Source of the DNA: CAZCZU01 sp964503475
GTDB taxonomy: Bacteria; Pseudomonadota; Zetaproteobacteria; Mariprofundales; Mariprofundaceae
Assembly (NCBI GenBank): GCA_964503475.1
Contig: CAZCZU010000009.1
Coordinates: 1-61,999 of the forward strand
Length of the DNA: 61,999 nt
Direction of reading: 5' to 3'
The translations under genes were made by a program, and so were the position numbers. Below the pieces are notes generated by a model that made no database searches, was not told where the DNA came from, and was given only the letters and a program-made list of their open reading frames with translations. Within the stretch, counting starts at the first letter, position 1; each line of letters starts with the position of its first letter. Below, piece after piece: positions 24,243 through 33,081 of this stretch.

Positions 24243-25180
24243 TGCCGATCGGCCACGATGCCGTTATCGATCGTTTTGGCACGGCCCTGCAGCGTGGACG
24301 GTTGCATCATGCCTGGCTGTTGCACGGTATGGCCGGAGTCGGCAAGGCGATGCTGGCCCGCGAACTGGCAGCTATGTTTCTTTGCGAACACCCTGCCCGG
24401 GAGCGGGCCTGTGGCGAGTGCCATGCCTGCCGCATGCTGGCTGCCGGTTCGCATCCCGATTTCCAGTATGTGACACGGGCCGAGGGTAAGCGCGACCTGG
24501 CCGTCGACCAGGTACGCGAGACCCTCGCCTTTCTCGCTCTTTCCGGTATGGAGAGCGAAAAGCGCGTCGTGATGCTCGATGATGCCGATACGATGAACAT
24601 GCAGGCGGCCAATGCCCTGCTCAAGGGGCTGGAGGAACCGGCTTCGGGTAGCCTGTTGCTGATCGTATGCCATGATCTGATGCGCCTGCCGGCCACGATC
24701 CGTTCCCGCTGCCTGTTGCAGCACTGCGCACCGCTGGAAAAGGAGCCGATGCGCCGGGCCTTGTCCGGCATGGCGTTGCCGGCAGATGCCGAGACCCTGG
24801 CTCTGAGGCTGGCGGATGGTCGTCCAGGTAGGGTGGCGGCGCTGCAGGATGCCGAGATCGCCGCGGCTTGCCTGGAATGGCAGCGACTGACGGACGATCT
24901 GGCCACAGCCGATGTGGCCGCCGTGCAGGCATGGCTGACCAGCCAGATAAAAAAGGTGCCGCATGATCTGATTGCCGCCATCGTGCTTGCCGGTATCGAG
25001 GATGATATCCGGATGGCTCCGCATGACCCCGCCGAACATCAGCTGGCCAATGTCGCCTGGGATATTGCCGCCTGGCCGGTGGAGGTGGTGCGCCACAGCC
25101 TGAGAGCCGGTCCGACTCTGCTGGCCCGCTTGTTGCAGCTGCGGGCTGTGTTGCGCGAGCGGGCAAAGGTGCATGCCTGA
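24239..25180 (+). CDS. holB: DNA polymerase III subunit delta'
   Basis: Clamp-loader subunit. The AAA+ fold is visible with a P-loop-like GMAGVGKAML (residues 30-39), four zinc-binding cysteines at 49, 58, 61 and 64, and the SRC-type motif IRSRC near residue 160. At 313 residues it is typical. ATG codons at 24239 and 24242 both overlap tmk. Co-transcription with tmk links nucleotide supply and replication. Confidence 0.9.
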   Translation: MMPIGHDAVIDRFGTALQRGRLHHAWLLHGMAGVGKAMLARELAAMFLCEHPARERACGECHACRMLAAGSHPDFQYVTRAEGKRDLAVDQVRETLAFLALSGMESEKRVVMLDDADTMNMQAANALLKGLEEPASGSLLLIVCHDLMRLPATIRSRCLLQHCAPLEKEPMRRALSGMALPADAETLALRLADGRPGRVAALQDAEIAAACLEWQRLTDDLATADVAAVQAWLTSQIKKVPHDLIAAIVLAGIEDDIRMAPHDPAEHQLANVAWDIAAWPVEVVRHSLRAGPTLLARLLQLRAVLRERAKVHA

Positions 25181-25676
25181 GTCATTCGTCGCTGGGGAGC
25201 CGATGCGCTTCTTTTGTGACGAGATGCTGGCCCGGCTGGGGCGCTGGCTGCGCGCCGCGGGCTACGATACGCGTATAGCTGCGGACGGCATCGATGATCG
25301 CACCATCTTTGACCAGTCACGTGATGAAGGCCGTCAGTTGATTACCTGTGATGCCAAAATGAGCGAATACCGTCATGCCGATGCGGTGGTGATTCTGATG
25401 CATGGCAATGACCTCGAAAACCAGGTGCGCGAACTTTCCGAACGTCTGGCGATCGACTGGCAGCGTGCCCCGTTCTCCCGCTGCCTGGTCTGCAACTCTC
25501 TTCTCGAACAGGGGGAGGCGTGCCACTGGCAAAAAGTGCCCGCTTTCAGTCGCGAGCAGATCGAATCCGTATGGCACTGCCCCGGCTGCGGACGCATCTA
25601 CTGGGCCGGAAGCCATGTGCGCCGCATGTCCGACCGGCTCGCCCGCTGGCAGGGTTTGTATCCTTCGGATACCTGA
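25173..25676 (+). CDS. Mut7-C RNAse domain protein with zinc ribbon
   Basis: A 167-residue protein with a PIN-like Mut7-C fold at the N-terminus (FFCDEMLARLGRWLRAAGYDT, then LITCDAKM) and a C-terminal zinc ribbon formed by CLVCN and CPGCGRIYW. Mut7-C proteins are predicted nucleases; no target is known in bacteria. The ATG at 25173 overlaps holB; an ATG at 25203 starts right at the domain with GGGGAG just upstream, so the first ten residues are uncertain. Confidence 0.8.
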   Translation: MPESFVAGEPMRFFCDEMLARLGRWLRAAGYDTRIAADGIDDRTIFDQSRDEGRQLITCDAKMSEYRHADAVVILMHGNDLENQVRELSERLAIDWQRAPFSRCLVCNSLLEQGEACHWQKVPAFSREQIESVWHCPGCGRIYWAGSHVRRMSDRLARWQGLYPSDT

Positions 25677-25759
25677 CGCTATCCATACTCTCCCGTTTGC
25701 CCTGCTCCGGTTGCTGATCTTTACTGGCTGTAAGCATTTGCACGGACAAGGAGAGAGTC

Positions 25760-26362
25760 ATGACAAGGATTCTGGTGCTCTATTACAGCATGTATGGCCA
25801 TGTCGAGACGATGGCCAAGGCCGTGGCCGAAGGCGCGCGGCAAATCGATGGCACGGACGTAGCGATCAAAAGGGTGCCCGAGTTGATGCCCGAGGAGGTC
25901 GCCAGGGAGGCGGGGGCCAAGCTCGATCAGGAGGCGCCGGTAGTGACGGTGGATGAACTGGCCGATTACGATGCCATTATCTTCGGCACCCCGACCCGCT
26001 TCGGCAACATGTGTGCCCAGATGCGCAATTTCCTCGACCAGACCGGTAAGCACTGGATGAACGGCAGCCTGATCGGCAAGGTCGGCAGCGTTTTTACCTC
26101 CACCGCCACCCAGCACGGTGGCCAGGAAACGACAATCACCTCGTTTCATACGACACTGCTGCATCAGGGCATGGTGATTGTCGGGGTTCCCTACAGTTGT
26201 CAGGGGCTGACAAACATGGATGAGATCACCGGCGGAAGCCCGTACGGCGCCAGCACGCTGGCCAAGGCGGACGGCAGCCGACAGCCCTCGCAGAACGAAC
26301 TCGAGATTGCCCGCTTTCAGGGCAAGCATGTGGCCGAAATCGCCGCGAAGCTGGCCGGGTAG
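25760..26362 (+). CDS. wrbA: NAD(P)H:quinone oxidoreductase, WrbA type
   Basis: Tetrameric flavodoxin-like FMN protein that reduces quinones by two electrons and so limits redox cycling. YYSMYGHVETMA is the FMN phosphate loop, GTPTRFGNMCAQMRNFLDQTG the isoalloxazine-side loop, and FTSTATQHGGQETT a family marker. 200 residues is exact for the family. AAGGAGAG lies upstream of the ATG. It appears to start a new unit after the holB group. Confidence 0.95.
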   Translation: MTRILVLYYSMYGHVETMAKAVAEGARQIDGTDVAIKRVPELMPEEVAREAGAKLDQEAPVVTVDELADYDAIIFGTPTRFGNMCAQMRNFLDQTGKHWMNGSLIGKVGSVFTSTATQHGGQETTITSFHTTLLHQGMVIVGVPYSCQGLTNMDEITGGSPYGASTLAKADGSRQPSQNELEIARFQGKHVAEIAAKLAG

Positions 26363-26371
26363 GATCGAAGC

Positions 26372-26797
26372 ATGCCTGGCAACCGGTACCTCTATGGGTT
26401 TGTGGCGGGTTTTTTCGCTACATTGATTTTTCACCAGTTCACGCTGGCCGGACTCTGGCAGCTTGGCATCGCACCGTTCGCGCCATTCGCCATGAAGCCG
26501 ACCCCGCCTCTCGGGGTGCCGGCCATGTGGTCGCTCGCCTTCTGGGGCGGGGTGTGGGGCATCATCTACCTGCTGGTGCATCGTCGTTTTCCAAAAGGGA
26601 ATGGCTACTGGCTGGGGGCATTCGTTTTTGGTGCCATTGCTCCGTCATTGGTGGCGCTGCTGGTGGTGCTGCCTCTGAAGGGGGGCCCGGTCGGTGGCGG
26701 CTGGCATCCCGCATTGCTGTTTACTGCTCTCATGGTTAACGGTGCCTGGGGTGTCGGTACCGGCCTTTTTTACAGGGTGTTGAAAGGAAAAGCCTGA
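26372..26797 (+). CDS. Small four-helix membrane protein, unknown function
   Basis: A 141-residue hydrophobic protein starting nine bases after wrbA, with about four membrane segments (near residues 5-27, 50-68, 79-100 and 112-134) and a proline-rich loop (MKPTPPLGVPAMW). I do not recognise a family with certainty. Co-transcription with wrbA is likely from the spacing, but no function follows from that. Confidence 0.7.
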   Translation: MPGNRYLYGFVAGFFATLIFHQFTLAGLWQLGIAPFAPFAMKPTPPLGVPAMWSLAFWGGVWGIIYLLVHRRFPKGNGYWLGAFVFGAIAPSLVALLVVLPLKGGPVGGGWHPALLFTALMVNGAWGVGTGLFYRVLKGKA

Positions 26798-26826
26798 GCT
26801 GCTGGTCCTGCAGCTTTTCCTTTTAT
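26781..26826 (+). terminator. Terminator after the wrbA pair
   Basis: GGAAAA (26785-26790) and GCTGC pair with GCAGC and TTTTCC, leaving a small bulge, and the stem is followed by TTTT. The stem begins within the last codons of the gene at 26372. Confidence 0.65.
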
Positions 26827-26851
26827 ACTCTCTCCCGTTACTGGGGGCGTG

Positions 26852-27253
26852 ATGGGGATTAACAAGGCAAACGGCATGCGTGAGGCTTTTCTGATTTTTT
26901 CGACAGTATTTACGCTGCTGCATCTGTATGTCGTCGTCTCGTTTTTTCAATCCCTCATCCTCGATAACGACAAACATTATGTTGGAATCATACTTCTGGA
27001 TGTCATCGTTCCTGTATGGTATCTACTTTTCCAGTTCTATGTTCTTTATCTGCAGTTTCGACTGCGGGGGTTCTATTGGCTTTTGGCCGTGGAATATTTC
27101 GGCTGTGGCCTGCTCGTATTTCATATCTTTGCTTTTCACGGGGCTCTTTATCTCGCTGTATCCTGTGCTGTGCTCACGATGCTTCTCTCTGTCTATTTTA
27201 TATTCCTGAACCGAAGGTTATTTCCATTTCTCCATGCACGAACAGTTGATTGA
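26852..27253 (+). CDS. Small membrane protein, unknown function
   Basis: A 133-residue protein of about four membrane segments with many aromatic residues (FQFYVLYLQFRLRGFYWLL). The base composition is visibly lower in G+C than its neighbours, with many T-rich codons, which may mark transferred DNA or simply reflect hydrophobic content. GTG at 26849 is an alternative start. It overlaps the next gene by 20 bases. No family recognised. Confidence 0.55.
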   Translation: MGINKANGMREAFLIFSTVFTLLHLYVVVSFFQSLILDNDKHYVGIILLDVIVPVWYLLFQFYVLYLQFRLRGFYWLLAVEYFGCGLLVFHIFAFHGALYLAVSCAVLTMLLSVYFIFLNRRLFPFLHARTVD

Positions 27254-28211
27254 GATCGTAAAAGATGCGGTAGGGGCCTCGCATGCTGAGCGGTGCGAGG
27301 TCATTCAGTCGCTTTGGAGCGGTTATGGCGAGATTGTGCGCTTTGCCCTGCAGGGGGCGGATGTTGAAAGCGCCATACTCAAGCATGTCATTTTCCCCTC
27401 CGAGGTGAACCATCCCCGTGGCTGGCACAATGATCGTTCGCACCGGCGCAAGGTGCACTCCTATGAGGTGGAGATGGCCTGGTACGGCCAGTGGAGCAGC
27501 CGTTGTGCGGATGCCTGTCGTGTACCGCACTGCCATCTCTCCGAAACGATCGGCGATGAACACCTGATTGTGCTGGAGGACCTCGACGCGGCGGGCTTTC
27601 CACTGCGCAAGAGTCATCTGGGTTTTAACGAGGCGCGTCTGTGCCTGCGTTGGCTGGCCCATTTTCACGCTACCTTCCTGGGCGAGAAGCCTGCCGGACT
27701 ATGGCCGGTCGGCAGCTACTGGCACCTGGCGACCCGACCGGATGAGTGGGCTGCGATCGAGGATGCGTCGATCCGGCTGGCCGCCGCTCCCATCGATGCC
27801 ATGCTCAACGGGTGCCGGTTCCAGACCATTATCCATGGCGATGCCAAGGTGGCCAACTTCTGCTTTTCCCACGATGGCGCGGCCGTGGCGGCCGTCGATT
27901 TCCAGTATGTGGGTGGGGGATGCGGCATGAAGGATGTCGCCTATTTCCTCGGCAGTTGCCTCGATGAAGAGGAGCAGGAGCTGTGGGAGACGGACCTGCT
28001 TGATAGCTATTTCGCCGTGTTGCGGCAGGCATTGATCGGGAGGGGCAGGGGAGAGGTGTGCGAGGCGCTTGAATCGGAGTGGCGCAGGCTTTTTCCGGTT
28101 GCTCAGGCCGACTTCTACCGTTTCCTGGTCGGCTGGATGCCGGATCACTGGAAAATTCACGACTACAGCCAGCGGGTGGCCATGCAGGTGATTGCCGGAC
28201 TGACGGCATAG
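27234..28211 (+). CDS. APH/choline-kinase-fold phosphotransferase (EcKL-like)
   Basis: A 325-residue kinase-fold protein. IIHGDAKVANFCFS is the Brenner-type catalytic loop (HGDxKxxN) and AVDFQYVGGGCGMKDVAYFL the magnesium motif; this DFQ and GGG-rich form is like the ecdysteroid-kinase-like/DUF1679 group found in many bacteria. It probably phosphorylates a small molecule; the substrate is unknown. Overlap with the preceding membrane protein suggests coupling. Confidence 0.75.
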   Translation: MHEQLIEIVKDAVGASHAERCEVIQSLWSGYGEIVRFALQGADVESAILKHVIFPSEVNHPRGWHNDRSHRRKVHSYEVEMAWYGQWSSRCADACRVPHCHLSETIGDEHLIVLEDLDAAGFPLRKSHLGFNEARLCLRWLAHFHATFLGEKPAGLWPVGSYWHLATRPDEWAAIEDASIRLAAAPIDAMLNGCRFQTIIHGDAKVANFCFSHDGAAVAAVDFQYVGGGCGMKDVAYFLGSCLDEEEQELWETDLLDSYFAVLRQALIGRGRGEVCEALESEWRRLFPVAQADFYRFLVGWMPDHWKIHDYSQRVAMQVIAGLTA

Positions 28212-28283
28212 CGATAGGCGCTTGCCCTGCCGAATACGAGGAGATGATCTATAGTGGCAGATACCCTGGTGGAGGCGAGTGCC

Positions 28284-29186
28284 ATGTTGCGTAAAACCCT
28301 GTTCCTGATGCTATCGCTTTCCCTGTTTCCAGCTCTGGTTTTGGCAGATTTGACCGGCACATGGAAAGCGGACGATGGCGGCACCTATTACCTGCGGGAG
28401 ATGAACGGCATGGTGCATTGGTACGGTGAGGAGAGTAGCCGCAATCCGCGCTGGGCCAATGTGTTCCATGGCAAGATCAGGCGCGGGCGTATCAGCGGCA
28501 TGTGGATGGATGTGCCGAAGGGCAGGACCATGGGGAACGGCCAGCTTGAGCTGCGCATTCGCGACAATGGCAATGAACTGATTGCTGTGCGCAAAACCGG
28601 AGGCTTTGGCGGTTCGCGCTGGACGAGGCTTGATCAGGGCCGGGCGGATGAACGCCCGATCCGGCATGAGACGCGTGAAGCAGCTCCGCACCGCCTGGCT
28701 GCTCCCGTGCCGGGCGCCATGCAAAGGAGTGCTCAGGAAGACTGCATTGCCTTCAATCCCCGCAACGTTGATGTGCGCCAGGTCAACGGCAGCTGGAAGA
28801 TTGTCGAGGGCAATCACTGGATGTTCGATTTCGGCAACAAGCGCGACGAAGCGCGTACGGCTTACCGCATCATCCGCCATTACAACACGGACAAGAGCTG
28901 CTTTGTCGGGCGTCCCAATCCCTCCTTCACATATATGCTCAGTGCCAACCGGGCACCATCAGGTGCAATGCGGGGAGAGGATTGCATCGCCTTTAATCCA
29001 CGCCATATCGTGGTGAAGCGGATCAACGGCAGCTGGAAGATCGTCGAGGGGAGTCACTGGATGTTCGATTTCGGCAACAAGCGCGACGAGGCGGAGCAGT
29101 CGGCTGCGATCATTCGTAAATACGGGTTTACGCAGGCCTGCTACGTTGGCCGGCCGCATCCGAGCTTCAAATATCTTCGTCGTTGA
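28284..29186 (+). CDS. Secreted protein with a duplicated Cys-containing domain
   Basis: A 300-residue precursor with a signal peptide (MLRKTLFLMLSLSLFPALVLA), an N-terminal beta-rich domain (LTGTWKADDGGTYYLREM ... DVPKGRTMGNG; about 22-120), a linker, and two copies of a domain of about 65 residues. Each copy has EDCIAFNPR, NGSWKIVEG, HWMFDFGNKRDEA and C[FY]VGRP.PSF.Y; its two cysteines could pair. GGAGG at 28271-28275 supports the start at 28284. I have seen similar domains in bacterial secreted proteins but know no function. Confidence 0.75.
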   Translation: MLRKTLFLMLSLSLFPALVLADLTGTWKADDGGTYYLREMNGMVHWYGEESSRNPRWANVFHGKIRRGRISGMWMDVPKGRTMGNGQLELRIRDNGNELIAVRKTGGFGGSRWTRLDQGRADERPIRHETREAAPHRLAAPVPGAMQRSAQEDCIAFNPRNVDVRQVNGSWKIVEGNHWMFDFGNKRDEARTAYRIIRHYNTDKSCFVGRPNPSFTYMLSANRAPSGAMRGEDCIAFNPRHIVVKRINGSWKIVEGSHWMFDFGNKRDEAEQSAAIIRKYGFTQACYVGRPHPSFKYLRR

Positions 29187-29337
29187 CTGAGGAATGAGCG
29201 CGAAATCAGGCCCTGGAGCCATCGCCACGAGTTATAAAATTTTAATAGTGACATAATGCCGGATGTTTTAAGCTGCCTGCGACTTCGTTATAGTCCGCGA
29301 CCCGATTCTACAAGCAGCGAGGCCCTTTTTCAGCGAC

Positions 29338-30879
29338 ATGCAGAGCTACTACGTCACCACCCCGATCTACTACGTCAACGACGAGCCGCACCTGGGCCAT
29401 ATCTACACCACGATCGCTGCCGACGTGCTGGCCCGCTATGAGCGCCTGAATGGCAAGGATGTCTTTTTCCTCACCGGCGTGGACGAGCATGGTCAGAAGG
29501 TGCAGCAGGCGGCGGAAGGGCGCGGTATCGCCCCGATCGAGCTGGCCGACCAGGTGGTGGAGCGCTATAGCAGCCTCTGGCCGCAGCTTGCCATCACCAA
29601 CGACGATTTCATCCGTACCAGTTCCGAGCGTCACAAGGTGGCCGTACAGGCCATGTGGCGTCGTCTGGAGAATGCCGGCGCCATCTACAAGGACATGTAC
29701 GAGGACTGGTACTGTGTGCCGTGCGAGACCTACTGGACCGAGACGCAGCTGAAAGAGAGCGGCGACCACTGGGAGAAAAAGAGCTGTCCGGACTGCAATC
29801 GCGCAGTGGAAAAGGTGCAGGAGGAGTCCTACTTCTTCCGCCTGAGTGCTTTCCAGGACCGGCTGATTGAGCATATCAATGCCAACCCCGATTTCATTGC
29901 CCCCGAATCGCGACGCAATGAAGTGCTGCGTTTTGTCGAGTCGGGGTTGCACGATCTCTCCATTTCGCGCACCACCTTCTCGTGGGGTGTTCCGGTGCCG
30001 GGCGATGAGAAACATGTGGTCTACGTCTGGATCGATGCGCTGACCAACTACCTGACTGCGCTCGGTTTCCCCGAGCAGGAGAATCCGAAGTACTGGCCGG
30101 CCGACGTGCAGTTGATCGGCAAGGACATCCTGCGATTCCACGCCGTCTACTGGTCCTGCATGCTGATGGCGGCCGGGCTGCCGCTGCCGAAACGTATCTT
30201 TGCGCACGGCTGGTGGACGGTTGAAGGCGAGAAGATGAGCAAATCGAAGGGCAATGCCCTGAGGCCTGCCGATCTGCTGGCCGATTACGATGCGGATGTG
30301 CTGCGCTACTTCCTGCTGCGCGAGGTCTCATTCGGCCAGGATGGCGACTTTTCCTTCGACGCGCTGAAGCAGCGCTACAACACGGAGCTGGCCAACGATG
30401 TCGGCAACCTGCTTAACCGCTCGCTGGCGATGCTGAACAAGTACCGCGGCGGTGTGCTTGGCCCCGTCACCGATGAGGGTGAGGGCGACCGTGCCCTCAT
30501 CGCCGATGTCGAGGGGATGCAGCGTGATGTCGAGGCTGCCATGGGGCGTCAGGCCTTCCATCAGGCGCTGGAGCGCATTAATCAGGTTGTGCGTCACGGT
30601 AATCGCTACGTCGAGGATAATGCCCCGTGGGCCCTGGCCAAGAGTGGCGACGAGGCGCGCCTCGATACGGTGCTTTACCACCTGGTCGAGACGCTGCGTC
30701 TGGTAGCCATGCAGCTTTACCCCTTCATGCCGGTCAAGATGGCGGCAATGCTGAGCCAGATTCAGCACGACGATGTCGAGGCCGATTCCCTGCGCATGGC
30801 CGAACAGGGCGGCTGGGGCTGGCTGAAGGCGGGGCATACCTGCCGCAAGCCGTCGCCGCTCTTCCCGAGGATGGAATAG
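29338..30879 (+). CDS. metG: Methionine-tRNA ligase
   Basis: Charges tRNA-Met. The HIGH-type motif is HLGH in NDEPHLGHIYTT, and KMSKSKGN is near residue 300. Cysteines in CVPCETYW and CPDC form the zinc knob of the connective peptide. At 513 residues it lacks the C-terminal tRNA-binding (EMAP-like) dimerisation domain of E. coli MetG, as in many shorter bacterial enzymes. It begins a plus-strand unit with DUF2062 five bases downstream. Confidence 0.96.
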   Translation: MQSYYVTTPIYYVNDEPHLGHIYTTIAADVLARYERLNGKDVFFLTGVDEHGQKVQQAAEGRGIAPIELADQVVERYSSLWPQLAITNDDFIRTSSERHKVAVQAMWRRLENAGAIYKDMYEDWYCVPCETYWTETQLKESGDHWEKKSCPDCNRAVEKVQEESYFFRLSAFQDRLIEHINANPDFIAPESRRNEVLRFVESGLHDLSISRTTFSWGVPVPGDEKHVVYVWIDALTNYLTALGFPEQENPKYWPADVQLIGKDILRFHAVYWSCMLMAAGLPLPKRIFAHGWWTVEGEKMSKSKGNALRPADLLADYDADVLRYFLLREVSFGQDGDFSFDALKQRYNTELANDVGNLLNRSLAMLNKYRGGVLGPVTDEGEGDRALIADVEGMQRDVEAAMGRQAFHQALERINQVVRHGNRYVEDNAPWALAKSGDEARLDTVLYHLVETLRLVAMQLYPFMPVKMAAMLSQIQHDDVEADSLRMAEQGGWGWLKAGHTCRKPSPLFPRME

Positions 30880-30883
30880 GCCC

Positions 30884-31402
30884 ATGCCGCGTCGTCTGAT
30901 ACAGCGCTGGATGCCGGATCATGAAACGATCCGTAGCCAAAAATGCCTGCGCTGTTTCGGACGCCTGATTCACGACCCGGCCCTGTGGCACCTGAATCGT
31001 CACTCCATCGCCATGGCCTTTGCCGTCGGCCTCTTCTGCGCCTTTATCCCGGTACCGTTCCAGATGGTGCTGGCCGCAGCCGGAGCCATCTGGCTGCATG
31101 CCAATTTGCCCGCCTCCGTGGCGCTGGTATGGCTGACCAACCCGGTGACCATGCCGCCGATCTATTACGCTGCTTACAAGGTAGGCGCGCTGCTGATGCA
31201 GCGTCCGGAGCAGGCCTTCGACTTCGATCTCTCCTGGGACTGGCTGCTCAACGGCATGGCCATGATCTGGCAGCCCTTCCTGCTCGGTTGCCTGGTGCTG
31301 GGTATCATCTCGGCCATCGGCGGCTATTTCGGCATTCACTTGATGTGGCGCTGGGCGGTGGTGAAACGCTGGCAGGCCAGACTGCATGCCGGTAAGCGCT
31401 GA
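30884..31402 (+). CDS. DUF2062 membrane protein
   Basis: A 172-residue inner-membrane protein with the DUF2062 pattern: SIAMAFAVGLFCAFIPVPFQ, WLTNPVTMPPIYYAAYKVG and two further hydrophobic segments. The family's role is not established. It overlaps the next gene by 17 bases, and with metG forms a likely operon. Confidence 0.85.
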   Translation: MPRRLIQRWMPDHETIRSQKCLRCFGRLIHDPALWHLNRHSIAMAFAVGLFCAFIPVPFQMVLAAAGAIWLHANLPASVALVWLTNPVTMPPIYYAAYKVGALLMQRPEQAFDFDLSWDWLLNGMAMIWQPFLLGCLVLGIISAIGGYFGIHLMWRWAVVKRWQARLHAGKR

Positions 31403-32285
31403 TACACAGACCGCCATTGCCGAGGCCCTGAGCGACCATCTGGGCCATCCGTTCCGCATCGATGCCTTTCGTCCTGCCACCGGCGGTAGTATCAACGCCG
31501 CCTACCGCATGAGCGGCGATGACCGCGATTTCTTTGTCAAATTCAACCGGGCCGGCATGCTCGACATGTTCGAGGCTGAAGCCGAGGGGCTGAATGCCCT
31601 GCGTGAGAGCGGATCGCTGCGCGTACCCGAGGCGCTGGTCTGGGGTGAGACGCAGCAGCATGCCTGGCTGGTGACCGAATATATTCCGTTCGGGCGCAGC
31701 CGGGATGATACGGCCGAACAGTTCGGCCGAGGGCTGGCAGCCCTGCATGCCTGCAAGGCTGAGCGCTTCGGCTGGCATCGTGACAACACCATCGGTTCCA
31801 CACCGCAGCCCAACGGCTGGATGGACGACTGGATCGATTTCTACCGTGAGCGACGCCTCGGTTTCCAGTTGGAACTTGCGGGGCGGAAGGGGTTCGGCGC
31901 TTCGCTGCAGCGGAAGGGCTTGCGACTGATGCAGGTGCTACCGCAGTTTTTCACGGGCTACAGCCCGGTTCCTTCGCTATTGCATGGCGATCTCTGGGGC
32001 GGCAACCAGGGCACTGATGCCATGGGTGATCCGGTGATCTTCGATCCGGCCGTCTACTATGGCGATCGCGAAGCGGATCTAGCCATGACCTCACTGTTTG
32101 GCGGTTTTCCGCCGGCATTTTATGCCGCCTACAACGAGGCGTGGCCGCTTGATGCCGGTTACGGGGTGCGCAAGACGCTCTACAACCTCTACCACATTCT
32201 CAACCACGCCAATCTCTTCGGCAGCGGCTATGCCGGCCAGGCGGAAATGATGATGGATCAGTTGCTGGCGGAGGTCTTTTCCTAG
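31386..32285 (+). CDS. Fructosamine kinase family protein
   Basis: Kinase-fold protein expected to phosphorylate ketosamines or ribulosamines formed by protein glycation, leading to their removal. The catalytic loop is LLHGDLWGGNQG, the metal motif FDPAVYYGDREADLAM, and an N-terminal GGSINAAYR phosphate-binding stretch is present; 299 residues is typical. It overlaps DUF2062 and ends seven bases from the converging xthA end. Confidence 0.88.
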   Translation: MPVSADTQTAIAEALSDHLGHPFRIDAFRPATGGSINAAYRMSGDDRDFFVKFNRAGMLDMFEAEAEGLNALRESGSLRVPEALVWGETQQHAWLVTEYIPFGRSRDDTAEQFGRGLAALHACKAERFGWHRDNTIGSTPQPNGWMDDWIDFYRERRLGFQLELAGRKGFGASLQRKGLRLMQVLPQFFTGYSPVPSLLHGDLWGGNQGTDAMGDPVIFDPAVYYGDREADLAMTSLFGGFPPAFYAAYNEAWPLDAGYGVRKTLYNLYHILNHANLFGSGYAGQAEMMMDQLLAEVFS

Positions 32286-32288
32286 CCC

Positions 32289-33077
32289 TTAGAGATCAAG
32301 GTCAAAATTAGCTGTGACCGGTGCATGGTCGGAGAAGAAGTTCTCGCGATAGATCGATACACGTGCGGCCCTGGCCGCCGTCTCCGGGCAGCAAATGTGG
32401 TAATCAATACGCCAGCCGACATCATTCTCGCGCGCCCGCCCCCGATTCGACCACCAGCTGTAGCGAGCATCTTCCGGATAGAGGTTGCGGAAGATATCGA
32501 TAAATCCGGCTGCCATGAGCTCATCCATCCAGGCGCGCTCTTCGGGCAAAAAGCCCGAGTTCTTGCGGTTGCCGCGCCAGTTCTTCAGATCGATCTCGTT
32601 GTGGGCGATATTGATGTCGCCACAGAGAATAATGCGGCGCCCGGCCTCTTTCTGGCGCTTGATCCAGGGCAGGAAGCGTTCCAGAAACGACATCTTGACC
32701 GCCTGGCGCGCTTCGGAGCTGGAGCCGGAGGGGAAGTAGCAGCTGATTACAGAGAGCTCGCCGAAATCGGCCTGCAGATAGCGCCCTTCGGCATCGATGT
32801 CGCTCCAGTCGCATGTGTCATCGATGGCATTCAGGCCTTCGACCACGCGGTCCGGTTCACGGCGACTGTACAGGCCGACACCGGAGTAACCGGGCTTTTC
32901 GGCGCAGTGGAAGTAGGCAAAAAAACCGGCAGGCTTTGCTTCATCCGGAATCTGGTGGGCCTGTGCCTTAAGCTCCTGCACACAGAGGATGTCGGCATCC
33001 TGCCCTGCAAACCAGTCGAAGAATCCCTTGCGCGTGGCGGCACGGATGCCGTTGGCATTGAAGGTGATAATACGCAT
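32289..33077 (-). CDS. xthA: Exodeoxyribonuclease III
   Basis: AP endonuclease and 3'-5' exonuclease for base excision repair. The N-terminal FNANGIRAA and VQELKA motifs, GDINIAHNEIDL, and the C-terminal SDHAPV catalytic motif are all visible; 262 residues is the normal size. It is the last gene of a minus-strand unit, four bases after the unknown protein and downstream of rnd, a pairing of two nucleases. Confidence 0.95.
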   Translation of the reverse strand: MRIITFNANGIRAATRKGFFDWFAGQDADILCVQELKAQAHQIPDEAKPAGFFAYFHCAEKPGYSGVGLYSRREPDRVVEGLNAIDDTCDWSDIDAEGRYLQADFGELSVISCYFPSGSSSEARQAVKMSFLERFLPWIKRQKEAGRRIILCGDINIAHNEIDLKNWRGNRKNSGFLPEERAWMDELMAAGFIDIFRNLYPEDARYSWWSNRGRARENDVGWRIDYHICCPETAARAARVSIYRENFFSDHAPVTANFDLDL

Positions 33078-33081
33078 CGGT

